Assembly (NCBI RefSeq): GCF_000517545.1
Contig: NZ_BAIV01000032.1
Coordinates: 1-64,000, forward strand
Source: Bacteroides reticulotermitis JCM 10512
GTDB taxonomy: Bacteria > Bacteroidota > Bacteroidia > Bacteroidales > Bacteroidaceae
Length of the DNA stretch: 64,000 nucleotides
Direction of reading: 5' to 3'
Shown one piece after another: positions 8,649 through 19,700 of the stretch. The notes below the pieces were generated by a model. That model was not told where the DNA came from. It saw only the letters and a list, made by a program, of their open reading frames with translations, and did no database searches. The translations under genes were made by a program, and so were the position numbers. The number at the start of each line of letters is the position of its first letter. Positions within the stretch are counted from its first letter, which is position 1.

Positions 8649-8889
8649 ACGGAATTGGACAATACCTGGCACAATTACTCTTTCTGTGTTCAGGAACGAC
8701 TTCACTAATAGCATCTATTTTGAATTGGGACTGGTTTTTCAATCCGCCCACACAATAGATATTGTGAAGAAAGAGGGACGAGCATTTGCACGCGTTGCGT
8801 ATGGACTTTTAGGAGTTGTTCTAATCGGGGCATCCATCTTTTTCTTTGTAATGACCCGCGCAGCCTTCGAGGAGAAAGCTCTTATGTAA
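8645..8889 (+). CDS. immunity-17-like (Imm17) small membrane protein, one-base frameshift
   Basis: From the ATG at 8645 the frame reads MNGIGQYLAQLLFLCSGTTS and a WDWFF motif, then meets TAG; the next frame continues HTIDIVKKEGRAFARVAYGL and a hydrophobic C-terminus (VVLIGASIFFFV). Adding one C to the CCC run at about 8750 joins them into an 81-residue protein with two transmembrane helices. This fits the Imm17 family that commonly follows tsaE in Bacteroidales (family assignment from memory). Real polymorphic-toxin immunity function is doubtful here because no toxin is adjacent. The frameshift is most likely a sequence error. Confidence 0.65.
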
Positions 8890-8929
8890 ACAACTGGAAT
8901 CAACAGAATTTCAGGAAAAACAAAATCCG

Positions 8930-8959
8930 ATCCCGGTAAATCACAGCATTTGCCGGGAT
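8930..8959. terminator. bidirectional terminator hairpin
   Basis: ATCCCGGTAAAT (8930-8941) pairs with ATTTGCCGGGAT (8948-8959) across a 6-nt loop with one G-T wobble. It sits between the convergent Imm17-like and DUF58 genes and overlaps the end of the latter. Confidence 0.75.
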
Positions 8960-10249
8960 TTCATTTCCAGATATTTGTTAATCACATCAACCGAAAGGTT
9001 ATCCGGCGTAGTGAGCAACGAGTAAATACCATGCTGTTTCAGTGTAGAGACAATGAGGCGTTTCTCGTAAGCGAACTTCTCGGCAATAACTTGCTGGTAA
9101 TACTCTTCTGTGCTGTCTGCCGGACGGGATATATATTCTTTCAAGTCGGTATCTTCGAAGAAAACAACAAGCAGCCGGTGACGTCTGTTTAGCTGTTGCA
9201 GGTAAGCTAATTGCCTGTTCATACTCGCAATATTAGCAAAGTTTGTGTAGAGTATAAGCAGGCTTCGTTTGTTGATGTACTTATTGAGATGTACGCAAAG
9301 TGCCGAGAAGTCGGTTTCTCCGTAACTGGTCTGTTGCGCATAAAGAGTTTCCAGAATCGTTTGCATATACCCTGCCTGACGCGAAGCAGGCACAAAAGTA
9401 TCGAAGCGCTCATTGAACGTTGCCAATCCCGCTTTATCTTCCTTCTGCATCGCCACATAAGAGAGCACCAGCGACGCATTGATTGAATAATCAAACAAGG
9501 TCATCCTCTGGAAAGCCTGTTGCATGACTCTTCCTTTATCAATCACGTTATAGATTTGCTGAGAACGTTCATCCTGAAAGACATTGACCATCAACTCATG
9601 GCGACGGGCACTGGCCTTCCAATTGATTGTCCGGTAGTCGTCACCTTTCACATATTCCTTTATCTGCTCAAACTCGGTATGATGCCCCACCCTACGGATA
9701 CGTTTGATACCAAGTTCAGTCAGATTATCGCTGATAGCCAGCAACTCATATTGATGAAGCATCAGGTAGGAAGGGTAGACTTTAACGTTTTTCGGTTCGC
9801 CAACGGTATATCTGCGCGAGAGAATACCCAAAGGAGTAGATACAAATACGCGAATGAAGCCGAAGGAATAGACTCCACGTTGCGTTGGCCGAAGATTGTA
9901 TTTGATATTTTTCCCTTCACCGGGCTGAAGCGACAAATGAAAATCGATATCGCGTCTCTGAAAGATGAAAGGGATCTCGTCAATTACCGACACGGCTATT
10001 TGATGCGTATAGCTACTTTCCACGCGAATATCTACGAGGTTTTCATCACCATTGGAGAACCGTTCGGCACACTGGCGGTATGCCCGGATTCCCGGTAACC
10101 GATAGAGCAGATAGGCATCGACCAACAGCAAGAGGATGAGAAGTATCAGCTACCTGTCCGGCAACGAACAAGGGGGCGAACACGTATCCTCCGACAAACA
10201 GAGCGATAACGAAAATCAAGGCTATATAGAAGCGGCGAGGTAGAAACAA
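8941..10249 (-). CDS. DUF58 domain-containing membrane protein, one frame break
   Basis: The N-terminal part (from 10249) begins MFLPRRFYIALIFVIALFVG, with two transmembrane segments; the remainder reads on in another frame from about 10150 (LLVDAYLLYRLPGIRAYRQC). The DUF58 signature DDYRTINWKASARRHEL lies mid-protein, followed by a von Willebrand A-like C-terminal half. Joined, it is about 436 residues, normal for the family. DUF58 proteins act with MoxR ATPases in envelope or stress-related assembly. Unlike most breaks in this window, this one needs one base removed or two added. It is downstream of the MoxR gene and probably the last gene of that operon. Confidence 0.85.
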
Positions 10250-10278
10250 TGTCGGCTGCGTTTATTATTTATATTATT

Positions 10279-11253
10279 TTACTGAGGTACTTCAACCTTA
10301 TCGATCAGGCGTTGTGTTACTTTGATAGGGGAATAACCTTCCATCTCGGCTTCTGCGGTCAGTATCAAACGATGCTGAAGCACGTAAGGAGCTACAAACT
10401 TAATGTCCTCCGGTGTCACAAAGTCACGTCCTTGCAACAAGGCATAGGCTTTGGCAGATTGCATCATAGCCACCGATGCACGGGGTGATGCACCCAGATA
10501 AACCGCTTTGCTGGTACGGGTTTGCTCTACAATTAAAGCGATATACTTGAGTAAGCTAGGCTCCACAAATACTTGACTCATGAAAGTTCGTAGGGAAAGT
10601 AGTTCCTCGCACGTTATTGCGGGGATTATATCTTCCAATCTGATCAATTTGGCATTGGTATGGTGACGCTCCAGAATGGCTACTTCTTCCTCTAACGACG
10701 GATATCCCATCGTGATCTTCATCAGGAAACGGTCGAGTTGTGCTTCGGGAAGTTTGTAGGTTCCCTCCTGCTCCACCGGATTCTGGGTAGCAAGAATGGT
10801 ATAGAGCTCTCCCATCCGGTGAGTCGTTCCGTCAACACTGACTTGTCGTTCTTCCATGACCTCAAACAGAGCTGCCTGTGTCTTAGCAGGGGCACGATTG
10901 ATCTCATCCACCAAGACTACATCCGCAAAGATCGGTCCCTGATGGAAGTCGAACTCACTGGTTTTCATATTGAACACCGTAGTTCCGAGTACATCACTCG
11001 GCATCAAATCAGGCGTAAACTGAATCCGACTGAACTTAGCTTCAATCAATTGAGCAATCAGGCGAGCCAGCAAAGTCTTAGCTACTCCCGGAACCCCTTC
11101 TATCAGCACATGTCCATTGGCAAGGATGGCTGTAAGCACCAAATCCACCGCCTGCTCCTGACCAACAATAACGGATGCTATCTGGTCTCGTAAGAGTTGT
11201 ATCTTCTCGGAGAAGAGAGTTAGGTCTACGCGTTGTTCTATATATTCTTCCAT
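10279..11253 (-). CDS. MoxR family AAA+ ATPase
   Basis: A 324-residue AAA+ ATPase of the MoxR type: Walker A GVPGVAKTLL near residue 56, Walker B VVLVDEINRAPAKTQ, sensor 1 ATQNPVEQEGTYKLPEAQ and arginine-finger/sensor 2 region LGASPRASVA. MoxR proteins are chaperone-like ATPases that mature partner proteins, usually VWA or DUF58 proteins; the DUF58 gene follows 29 bp downstream. It lies in a cluster with DUF4350, DUF4129 and SpoIIM-like membrane genes, the standard Bacteroidales arrangement. Confidence 0.93.
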   Translation of the reverse strand: MEEYIEQRVDLTLFSEKIQLLRDQIASVIVGQEQAVDLVLTAILANGHVLIEGVPGVAKTLLARLIAQLIEAKFSRIQFTPDLMPSDVLGTTVFNMKTSEFDFHQGPIFADVVLVDEINRAPAKTQAALFEVMEERQVSVDGTTHRMGELYTILATQNPVEQEGTYKLPEAQLDRFLMKITMGYPSLEEEVAILERHHTNAKLIRLEDIIPAITCEELLSLRTFMSQVFVEPSLLKYIALIVEQTRTSKAVYLGASPRASVAMMQSAKAYALLQGRDFVTPEDIKFVAPYVLQHRLILTAEAEMEGYSPIKVTQRLIDKVEVPQ

Positions 11254-11263
11254 AATTTCTTCT

Positions 11264-12541
11264 TTATATTTGTTTGACTATTTCATTCATCTTATCAATA
11301 TAACGTTTCATTTCCACATCGGAAATAATAATCTTCTCATTATCCAGCACCGGACGAAGTTCGCGGAAAAAGCGACACAGTTCATCGACATCCATGCCGG
11401 TCTTTTGTGCAATTCGTCGCACTTGGCGTTCTTCATCGATAACTTCATCAAGATCGACTTGAATATCCCGTCGCAACTCTTCGGAGAAATAGATGTATTT
11501 CTTACGAACCAGGTCGGCACAATCTTTCTTCTGTGCGTAGAGAGTGCCTATGAGTTCGGTGAACTCGAGTGACTTATTCTCCGGCTCACGCATCACTGGG
11601 ATGACTCGCTGCGTTCTACGGGCAGTAAACAGCATGAAGAGCAGAATCGCCAACATGGTAAGGTAGAGTGCCCACCGAAGGGGCGGTTGCGAAAGTAGGT
11701 AACGAAAAGGAGACAACTCTGCCTGGGCCGACTCCTTCATATAGCCTTCCGTACGGATGATAGGTAAATCGCCCATTTGCGAAAGCAGCCGGTAAAGGTA
11801 GGTTGCATTATTTCCATCCAGCATACCGTAATTGGTAAACAGCAAAGGTGTGGATACCAGAATTACTTCGCCTTTGCCCCAAGGACGTGAGAAAGCAAGC
11901 AACGGATGGTAAGCGTTATGGATCTTGGCCGTATCTGAATCGGTTATTTCGTACGTCGTTTGTTTCATTAAATCTTTCTCCACCAATTTTCTTTGCGGTA
12001 AGGAGTCGGTCCGCAAGAAATGGGAAGCTATAAATTGTGGATAGAAGCGATACAAGTTGGAGGAGTATACAGAGTCTCCAACCCAATAGATTGTATCTCT
12101 TTCTAACGCTAGCGAACTTACACGTTTCTTCAGCGTATTCGCGTTGAAATAAGAATACGTACAGTAGAATTCTAAGGTATCTTGCAGAATACTCCCAAAC
12201 CGAGTGCTTACGAGCATGATCTTATTCCCTCGTTCTGCCAACTTCAATATGGACTCTACATCAACCCGGGGTAGCATCAAATCATTGGAGACAACCAATA
12301 TTCCCCGCACTTGGGACGAATCTTCTTGTTCTAATTGATAAAGCGATTTTTTCGACAAAGCATACCCTTTGGGTAAGGAGGTAGACAGTACGCTATCAAA
12401 GACAGCGCATCCGAAAGGTTGGCTGTCGTTATGGCTAAAGGTAGGAATCCACACAAACTTCTTAGGCAAATGATATTCCACTGCAAACATAAGAATCAGA
12501 AAGGCTATTATGCCAATAATAAACCAACGGCTACCTTTCAT
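11264..12541 (-). CDS. DUF4350 domain-containing membrane protein
   Basis: A 425-residue protein with an N-terminal transmembrane helix (WFIIGIIAFLILMFAV), a globular DUF4350-like domain (residues about 35-250, including GNKIMLVSTRFG and GKGEVILVSTPLLFTNYGML, a GATase-like fold), a second helix near residue 290 (WALYLTMLAILLFMLF) and a helical cytoplasmic tail. It overlaps the upstream DUF4129 gene by 4 bp and precedes moxR by 10 bp, so it belongs to the MoxR operon. No enzymatic function is known for the family. Confidence 0.8.
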   Translation of the reverse strand: MKGSRWFIIGIIAFLILMFAVEYHLPKKFVWIPTFSHNDSQPFGCAVFDSVLSTSLPKGYALSKKSLYQLEQEDSSQVRGILVVSNDLMLPRVDVESILKLAERGNKIMLVSTRFGSILQDTLEFYCTYSYFNANTLKKRVSSLALERDTIYWVGDSVYSSNLYRFYPQFIASHFLRTDSLPQRKLVEKDLMKQTTYEITDSDTAKIHNAYHPLLAFSRPWGKGEVILVSTPLLFTNYGMLDGNNATYLYRLLSQMGDLPIIRTEGYMKESAQAELSPFRYLLSQPPLRWALYLTMLAILLFMLFTARRTQRVIPVMREPENKSLEFTELIGTLYAQKKDCADLVRKKYIYFSEELRRDIQVDLDEVIDEERQVRRIAQKTGMDVDELCRFFRELRPVLDNEKIIISDVEMKRYIDKMNEIVKQI

Positions 12542-13151
12542 GCTTCACCTCCTTTCATGATTTCTTGTTGCAACGTTTGCATGGTTTGAAACAACGATTC
12601 GCTCGCCTCAAAATTACCATAACGTACCCGCAGAAAGTGGTTTGTCAATTGTCTAAAAACAGGCGTACGCACTTCATAAATGTATTGTGTGGGAGTTTTA
12701 TAAAGTTGCCAGTTGATCTTACCTTCATCGCTCAACTGCTTGAGCGTTTGCAGATAGAGTAGCCGAATAGCCTGACGGTAGTTCTGTCCGGCAAGTGCAT
12801 GTGTTATCTCTTCGTGAAAGTCGATTCCATAAATGGTATCTTCTTCGGTGACATAACCCAGTTGTTTTCTGCGCGTACGCATGAAAAGCTCCGGACGCTT
12901 GCGATAAATCAACCAACAAAGAAACAGCAAAAGAAGAATGGCAATGCTGATGAGTATAATTTCGGAGTATTCGGTAGCAAATTTACTGCCGAAAATCCGT
13001 CGTAACAACTCCGCGAATTGATTAGCGACCCACTCGAGCACATTGATTTCGGGTGTAATCAGCTCCCGGTTATAGCATAAGCCGGGTTAGACTGCCAAAG
13101 AGCAATCTGTGCCGTATCGCAAACCAATGTATCCGCGGGAGAGTTTATCAT
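12538..13151 (-). CDS. DUF4129 domain-containing membrane protein, one-base frameshift
   Basis: The first frame starts at an ATG at 13149-13151 (MINSPADTLVCDTAQIALWQ) and stops after the NPAYA segment; the body continues in another frame (YNRELITPEINVLEWVANQF, then a transmembrane helix ILISIAILLLLFLCWLIY). One added base at about 13078 gives NPAYDYNREL and a 204-residue protein. The C-terminal ALAGQNYRQAIRLLYLQTLK and LTNHFLRVRYGNFEAS stretches match DUF4129, which often accompanies MoxR clusters. It overlaps the next gene by 4 bp. The break is most likely an error. Confidence 0.78.
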
Positions 13152-13166
13152 CTTTCTATCTGGTTC

Positions 13167-14098
13167 TTATAATTCATTAAATTTATCAATATCATCTTCT
13201 ACGGTGACACTGTCTACTACTTCCGAAGCATGCCCATACTGATAAACCAAGCCCACTACCGAGAAGATCATCGCCAGATAAACGCCAAAGGTTTGAATGA
13301 TTCCCAATATATAAAGGAAGAAACTGTATCCGACAGAGACAGTAGCACCGCTTCCCGCATCACTCATGGCAAAGAAATACTTCACCAATGTAGCAATATA
13401 CCACGGCATCATAGTTACCCCTTGCAGAATATTGGCAACAAGTCCCATAACCAGGGCCATCAAAAAGATGCCTCCCCAAGTAGCAAAGCCTAAACGGAAA
13501 GCTTTCTTTAGCGCTCCGATTACAGTTATCTCTTCCAATAGGTAGATGGGAGTCCACAAAGCGAATGGCAGCATTACAGCAATCGCCGCAGGAATCGTAA
13601 AGATTAACGTGAATGGAGTCAGCATAATTAGTATAACCAAAACTAGTACTATTAAAATGCCCAATGCGAAGCCCATCAGGAAAATGATAAGCATCTTTTT
13701 CAAATTGCGAAATAGTAGAGGCTTCAACATGCCCAATGTGACGCCTTGCAAACGTTCTTCACGCTCATTGTATGTGTGTATGAGTCCATACAGCAAAGAA
13801 CTCAGAAGCATGGTTCCAATCATCGTTAACAAAATGTAAACTCCATAATTTATAAAAAAGCTATACCAATAGCCGGAACTGTGGCATTTCCTCCTTCAGC
13901 CTGCTGCATTAGACTAAAGGCTCCTCCCATCAATCCATTCAGGCTTAATGCTTGAATCAGTGATAAAGGCAAAAGCAGATAGGTTGTAAACTTCAGAATT
14001 ATCTTCCAGTTTTCTTTAATAAAGTCGAAAGAAGCATTCAGCTTATCGCCGAAAGAGCGCTTCTTATACAATGCAATTTTAGGTTTTTGTGACTCCAT
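13167..14098 (-). CDS. polytopic membrane protein of the MoxR cluster, one-base frameshift
   Basis: The first frame starts MESQKPKIALYKKRSFGDKL at 14098; after AIGIAF it stops, and the next frame carries NYGVYILLTMIGTMLLSSLL to the end. Adding one T to the T6 run near 13855 joins them into 310 residues with about 6 transmembrane helices. The layout resembles the membrane domain found in glycerophosphodiester phosphodiesterase-like proteins, but I cannot name a family with confidence. It overlaps the SpoIIM-like gene by 20 bp and is part of the same operon. The break is probably an error. Confidence 0.7.
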
Positions 14099-15040
14099 GT
14101 TTTTTCCTATTGGGTAAATAAATATAGTAAAATAGAATAAAAGCAAGTGAAAGCAGGATAATACTCAGCCTCAGCAAATCGGGCAATTGAGTATGCCGCG
14201 TGAGAAATCCTTCGATGAATGCGGCCAAAATGAATACAGGCACCGTACCAATGACAATCTTCAAACCACGTTTAGCACCTCTTCGGAATGATTCAATTCG
14301 CGAATACGTACCGGGAAAGAGCCATCCGTTTCCCAGACATAATCCGGCGGCACCCGCCACGACAATAGCCAGATCTCCAAAGTCCCATGTAGCCAGATAG
14401 CCAAAAAAGATTCCCAAAGCAAACCATGCTGAAAGAAAAAGGTTTGAAAGGCTCCTACCATAATACCGTTTTGCAACAAAACATAGCCTGTACCGAAACT
14501 GGTTAAAATTCCCGTTGCGAAACAGTAGAAAGAGACCATCACATTGTTTAAGGTTATCCCCAAGAACATCGGAATTTCCGAACTTCCGTTATAAACAGCC
14601 ATTGGTGTTCCATTGGCTATGTTATTCAGCGTCATATCCACATACGAATTACCCAAAATGAGTCGTACAAATTCCGGATCATTGGTAGCCGACAAAACGC
14701 CTATCAGTACACTGCATAAAAAGATTAGAAAAGAAGTGAGCAGTTCTCGGCGAGCATCGTACATTGTTTGTGGCACTTCCTTTGCCCAGTACGTGATGAT
14801 GCGCGACCATTTCTCCCGCTTGTTTCGATAAATCTCGTTGTGCAATGCGGAAGATAAGTTGTTTAAGTAGATCGTAATGCGAGAAACGGGATAATGAGTT
14901 TGGGCAAATGCCAAATCAGCAGTCAGTTCCGTATAGACATCGGCCAACCGATCGGGAGACAAACGTGATGCCTGCTCTACGACCTTCTCAGCCTCCTTCC
15001 ATTTTTCTATATTCTGCCGAATAAACGTAACTTCTTTCAT
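14079..15040 (-). CDS. stage II sporulation protein M-like (SpoIIM family) membrane protein, one-base frameshift
   Basis: From ATG 15040 (MKEVTFIRQNIEKWKEAEKV) the protein has a helical cytoplasmic N-terminus and several transmembrane helices (LLTSFLIFLCSVLIGVLS, VSFYCFATGILTSFG). At HGTLEI the frame breaks; the next frame continues SAIVVAGAAGLCLGNGW to the end. One added base near 14375 gives the conserved HGTLEISAIVVAGAAG motif and 320 residues. SpoIIM homologues outside spore formers are membrane proteins of unknown function that travel with MoxR and RDD genes, as here. A GTG at 15052 is an alternative start. It is the first gene of the minus-strand operon, divergent from the RDD gene. Confidence 0.85.
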
Positions 15041-15141
15041 TATTCCCTCCACGTCTCGAGTAAGTTTAGCCCGAAACAGTTAGCAAAAGTAAGAGAATTA
15101 TGATATATTTGCAACAGAAACGTAAAAATGTTCAACCAGTA

Positions 15142-15870
15142 ATGGCAGATTCCACAATTATCACGGGGCAATTCGTCCGTATCAGTCAAACGCCAGCCAG
15201 CATTGGCGAGCGGATAATAGCTCTATTCATAGATTACTTTCTGATTGCTATTTACCTCATCTGCATGACCACACTGATAACCAAATCTCCCATTAATCAA
15301 TCCAGCGCAGGTTATCTCTTCTTTCTGTTCATTGGATATTTGCCTGTCTTATTTTATTCTTTTTTGTGTGAAATGTTCAACCGGGGGCAAAGTTTTGGAA
15401 AGAAGCTAATGAATATCCGCGTAGTGAAAGCAGACGGTTCTACCCCGAGCATCGGTTCGTATTTACTCCGCTGGTTGCTATTTTTGATTGATGGTCCGGC
15501 AACAGGGGGCATGGGCTTACTGGTGGTCTTACTGACCAAGAACAATCAACGCATAGGCGATCTTGCTGCCGGTACGATGGTGATTAAAGAAAAGAACTAC
15601 CGGAAGATACATGTCAGCCTGGATGAATTCAATTACTTGACTAAAGATTACCGCCCCACCTACCCGCAAGCAGCGGATTTATCTTTAGAACAAATAAATG
15701 TTATTACCCGTACATTGGAGTCGGGTGAGAAAGAGCGTGTACGCCGCATTATGCTACTTGCCCAAAAGGTAGAGGATTCGCTCTCCATCACCGCTCGTGA
15801 CCCTAATAAGGAAAAGTTTCTTCAGCTTATCTTACGAGATTATCAGTATTACGCACTGGAAGACATTTGA
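15142..15870 (+). CDS. RDD family membrane protein
   Basis: A 242-residue protein with an RDD domain: the Arg of GERIIALFIDYFLIA, a second helix, FNRGQSFGKKLMNIRVV, and a third hydrophobic segment ending LTKNNQRIGDLAAGTMVIKE. The C-terminal about 90 residues are soluble and helical. Start chosen at ATG 15142 (MADSTIITGQF) because the in-frame ATG at 15100 would add residues not expected for the family. It is transcribed divergently from the SpoIIM/MoxR operon, its usual partner in Bacteroidales. Function unknown; some RDD proteins are ion antiporters. Confidence 0.85.
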   Translation: MADSTIITGQFVRISQTPASIGERIIALFIDYFLIAIYLICMTTLITKSPINQSSAGYLFFLFIGYLPVLFYSFLCEMFNRGQSFGKKLMNIRVVKADGSTPSIGSYLLRWLLFLIDGPATGGMGLLVVLLTKNNQRIGDLAAGTMVIKEKNYRKIHVSLDEFNYLTKDYRPTYPQAADLSLEQINVITRTLESGEKERVRRIMLLAQKVEDSLSITARDPNKEKFLQLILRDYQYYALEDI

Positions 15871-15962
15871 ATAATACGCAAAATATGACAAACACATCGC
15901 AGTGATGTATTATTGCATACAGTTCTTATATCAAGTTCCGACAATGACCCGATAGAACAAGA

Positions 15963-15998
15963 AATGGGGCTGTTCGAATTAATTCGAACAGCCCCATT
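15963..15998. terminator. perfect 36-bp palindrome, bidirectional terminator
   Basis: AATGGGGCTGTTCGAATT is followed directly by its reverse complement, between the convergent RDD and acidic-protein genes; a T-rich tract follows. The GGGGCTGTtCGAA core resembles the hairpin at 41038-41065. Confidence 0.85.
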
Positions 15999-16032
15999 AT
16001 TCTTTGTTTATTCTATGAAAACCGGATAATTA

Positions 16033-16368
16033 CTATGCCTGCTCTTCCAGAGAATCACCATATTCCATTTCGCCCTGAACGATAAAAAGAATTTCTTCAG
16101 GATCATATTCTCCTACCTCATCCTTTTTAGCTTCTTTTACAATGTAGGATACCACTTCTTCCAAATCGATGTTTATGTAGCCTTCTGCATCCGGCTCAGC
16201 GTCCAGAATACCACTTTCCACATAATACTCATCAATCAGATCAAGGAAATAACATAGTTCATCATCATCGAACTTCTCTTTTAACTCCTGAGGAAGATAG
16301 TTCTTGATGAATTCGATTGTTTTCTCTTCATCAGCATCCATCGCTAAAAAATCATTTTCCAGTCCCAT
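16033..16368 (-). CDS. conserved acidic hypothetical protein
   Basis: A 111-residue, strongly acidic protein with no signal peptide or membrane segment; helices with repeated Asp/Glu (for example ELKEKFDDDELCYFLDLIDE) dominate. I do not recognise a named family. It lies 34 bp downstream of trxA on the same strand and is probably co-transcribed with it. Confidence 0.6.
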   Translation of the reverse strand: MGLENDFLAMDADEEKTIEFIKNYLPQELKEKFDDDELCYFLDLIDEYYVESGILDAEPDAEGYINIDLEEVVSYIVKEAKKDEVGEYDPEEILFIVQGEMEYGDSLEEQA

Positions 16369-16402
16369 GGTTATTAAGTTTAAAATGAATATTGGGTATT
16401 TA

Positions 16403-16717
16403 TCAGAGTAGGTTCTTCACCTTTTCAACAAATACCGATTTGCTAGCAGTACTTACCTGCTTATCCACAATTGCACCATCTTTAAAGAAAAGGACTGTAG
16501 GAATATTACGAATTCCATACTCGGCAGCCACGTCACTGTTTTCGTCTACATCGCACTTGCCAATAATTACTTGTCCTTCAAATTCCTTTGCCAACTCTTC
16601 AATGATAGGGGCTACCATTTTACACGGGCCACACCAAGGAGCCCAAAAATCGATTACAACTGGTTTACCTTCTGCAAGGAGTTCCTTGTAGTTGCTGTCT
16701 GTAATTTCTAAAGCCAT
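16403..16717 (-). CDS. trxA: thioredoxin
   Basis: A 104-residue thioredoxin with the redox motif WCGPC (C29, C32) in the FWAPWCGPC context and the cis-Pro segment RNIPTVLFFKDG. It reduces disulfides in cytosolic proteins such as ribonucleotide reductase. No signal peptide is present. It lies downstream of dnaE (56-bp gap) and upstream of the acidic hypothetical gene. Confidence 0.95.
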   Translation of the reverse strand: MALEITDSNYKELLAEGKPVVIDFWAPWCGPCKMVAPIIEELAKEFEGQVIIGKCDVDENSDVAAEYGIRNIPTVLFFKDGAIVDKQVSTASKSVFVEKVKNLL

Positions 16718-16773
16718 TTTTTAACTATATTTATTGTTAATGTAAATCATCATTATTCACGGGACAAATATAA

Positions 16774-19700
16774 TCAATTTATATGAAACGCCAGTTCGGG
16801 ACGCTCTTTTAAATACGTAATTAATTCTCGACCGATTGATAGTTTGATCGGACGGGAAATCAAGTCAACACTCATATGATTGTTATCCGAATCATCGGTT
16901 ACTTTAAAATAGAGTTCAGTACTACCCGGATGCGACTTTGTCAGTAGGGCTAAATCTGTAACAAGCTCTTTATTAAGCACTGACAACGGAATCATAATGG
17001 TTATTTTTTGCACCAGTTCTTCTTTAACATCAGGCAGTAGTTCTATGGACGTTACTTTAAAATCTAACTCATTCGGGTTCCATTGCTTGGGTTGACAACG
17101 GGCTTTGATATAAAGGAAAGTGCCCTCATTCAAGTACCCTTGATAGGTCACCCAATCATTCCCCCAAAAAGGTATCTCGCAGAGCCTGAATAGTCTTCCA
17201 TTTTGACAATACCGTAAGGGTTACCGTTCTTACTTATTCCTCGACGAACACCGGTTACAATACCTCCCATAACAATTTCACGACCTGCTAAAGCAGCCTT
17301 ATCGTCGAGTTCGGCTACATGGGTATTGCATACATGCTCCAGTACAATCGCAAATTCGTCCAACGGATGGGCCGAAAGATAAATACCGACTAAATCTCGC
17401 TCACGGTTTAGTCTTTCTAAATCATTCCAACGCGGTACTCCTTGCGGAATTTCGGGTGTGGAAATCTCAATTACGTTATCTCCTCCAAACAAGGAATTAA
17501 CCGCAGCAGCCTGATCGGCTGATAACGGTTACCATATCTCATTAGAGTTTCCAGGAAAACTTCTCCTTTGGAGTTTACAGCGAAATACTGTTCGCGTTTT
17601 AACTCTGGAAACTCATCAAATCCTCCGGCTAATGCCAGACATTCCATATTCTTTTTGTTACACGCATTCAGATTGACGCGTTGCACGAAGTCGAAGAGTC
17701 CTGTAAAAGGTCCGTTCTTTTCACGTTCTTCCATGATACTTTGCACGGCAGCCTCTCCCACTCCTTTCACAGCCCCAAGTCCGAAACGAATATTTCCATC
17801 ATGATTTACTGTAACTTCAGGTTACTTTCATTCACATCCGGTCCCAGAGTCTGAATACCCATCGCTTTACATTCGTCCATCAGTTTCGTGATATCCGTAA
17901 TGTTGGATAAACTTCGGCTCATAACCGCAGCCATATATTCCGGCGGATAGTTTGCTTTCAGATAAGCCGTTTGGTAAGCAACCCAAGAATAGCAAGTTGC
18001 ATGCGACTTGTTAAACGCATAAGATGCGAATTTCTCCCAGTCGGTCCAAATCTTCTCCAGAACCTTTGGGTTGTGTCCGTTTTTCTGTCCACCGGCAATA
18101 AACTGCGGTTTCATATGATCTAGTTTGTCGCGCATCTTCTTACCCATCGCTTTACGAAGGGCATCGGACTCACCACGGGTAAAGTCCGCCAACAAACGCG
18201 ACAAAAGCATCACCTGTTCTTGATACACCGTAATACCATAGGTTTCCTTCAGGTATTTCTCCATAACGGGAATATCATATTCAATCGGCTTACGTCCATG
18301 TTTACGGTCGATAAAGTCCGGAATATAATCCATTGGACCCGGACGGTAGAGCGCATTCATGGCAATCAAGTCTTCGAATGTGGAAGGCTGCAACTCACGC
18401 AGGTATTTCTGCATACCGGCGGACTCGAACTGGAACGTACCAATCGTTCGTCCATCGCTATATAGTTTATAGGTAGCAGGATCGTCAATTGGAATTTGGT
18501 CAATGTCGATCTCCAGCCCACGGCTTAAACGTACGTTGACAACAGCCTCCTTAATAATGGAAAGTGTCTTCAGGCCCAAAAAGTCCATCTTGATCAATCC
18601 GGTATCTTCAATAACCGAACCTTCATATTGAGTGACCAGCATCTTTTCGCCGGTCTCCTTATCGTCAGCCGTGCTCACAGGCACCCAATCGGTGATATCA
18701 TCCCGACAGATAATCGTACCGCAGGCATGTACACCTGTACCTCGTACATTACCCTCGAGCATTTTAGCATATTTAAGCGTATCGCGTACCAACGGGTCAG
18801 GGGAGGCCTCAGCCGCCTGCAACTCCGGAACGTATTCAATCGCATTTCGCAAATTCAGCTTCTTATCCGGAATCCTATCGGGCACAAGCTTCGCTAATCG
18901 ATCGGACTCGGAAAGAGGTAGCTTCTGTACACGGGCAACGTCTTTAATGGCCAGTTTAGTAGCATGGTGCCGTATGTAATGATATGAGCGACTTTCTCTT
19001 GCCCATATTTATTGGTTACCCAACGAAGTACTTCACCACGTCCATCATCATCGAAGTCCACATCGATATCAGGCAAGGAGATACGGTCGGGATTAAGGAA
19101 ACGCTCAAACAGCAAATCATATTGGATGGGGTCTATCCGGGTAATACCCAAACAGTAGGCAACAGCTGAACCGGCTGCCGAACCACGTCCGGGACCTACA
19201 GAGACGCCTAATTCATTACGCGCAGCACTGATAAAGTCCTGTACAATCAAGAAGTAACCGGGAAAACCCATCGTCTTCATGATATATAACTCAAACTTCA
19301 GTCGTTCCTTCACCTCGTCCGACAAGGGATCTCCGTACGTCTTTAATGCGCCATCCAAGGTTAACTTACCCAAGTAATCTCCCTCTAGTTTGATACGATA
19401 GAGTTTATCATAACCACCCAGACGCTCGATCTTTGCTAATGCCTCTTCCTCATCCAATACGACATTACCATTCTCGTCCTGCGTAAATTCATCGAACAGG
19501 TCTTTTTCCGTATATTTTTGTCGATAACCTTCTTCCGTTCCAAAATCTTCGGGAATGGCAAAGGTCGGCATGATAGGCGCATGATCGATCGAATAGTGTT
19601 CTACCTTATTGAGAATCTCCATCGTATTGCTCAACGCCTCCGGAACATCTTCAAAGAGCACGTTCATCTCTTCACGCGTCTTCATCCACTCTTGCTTGGT

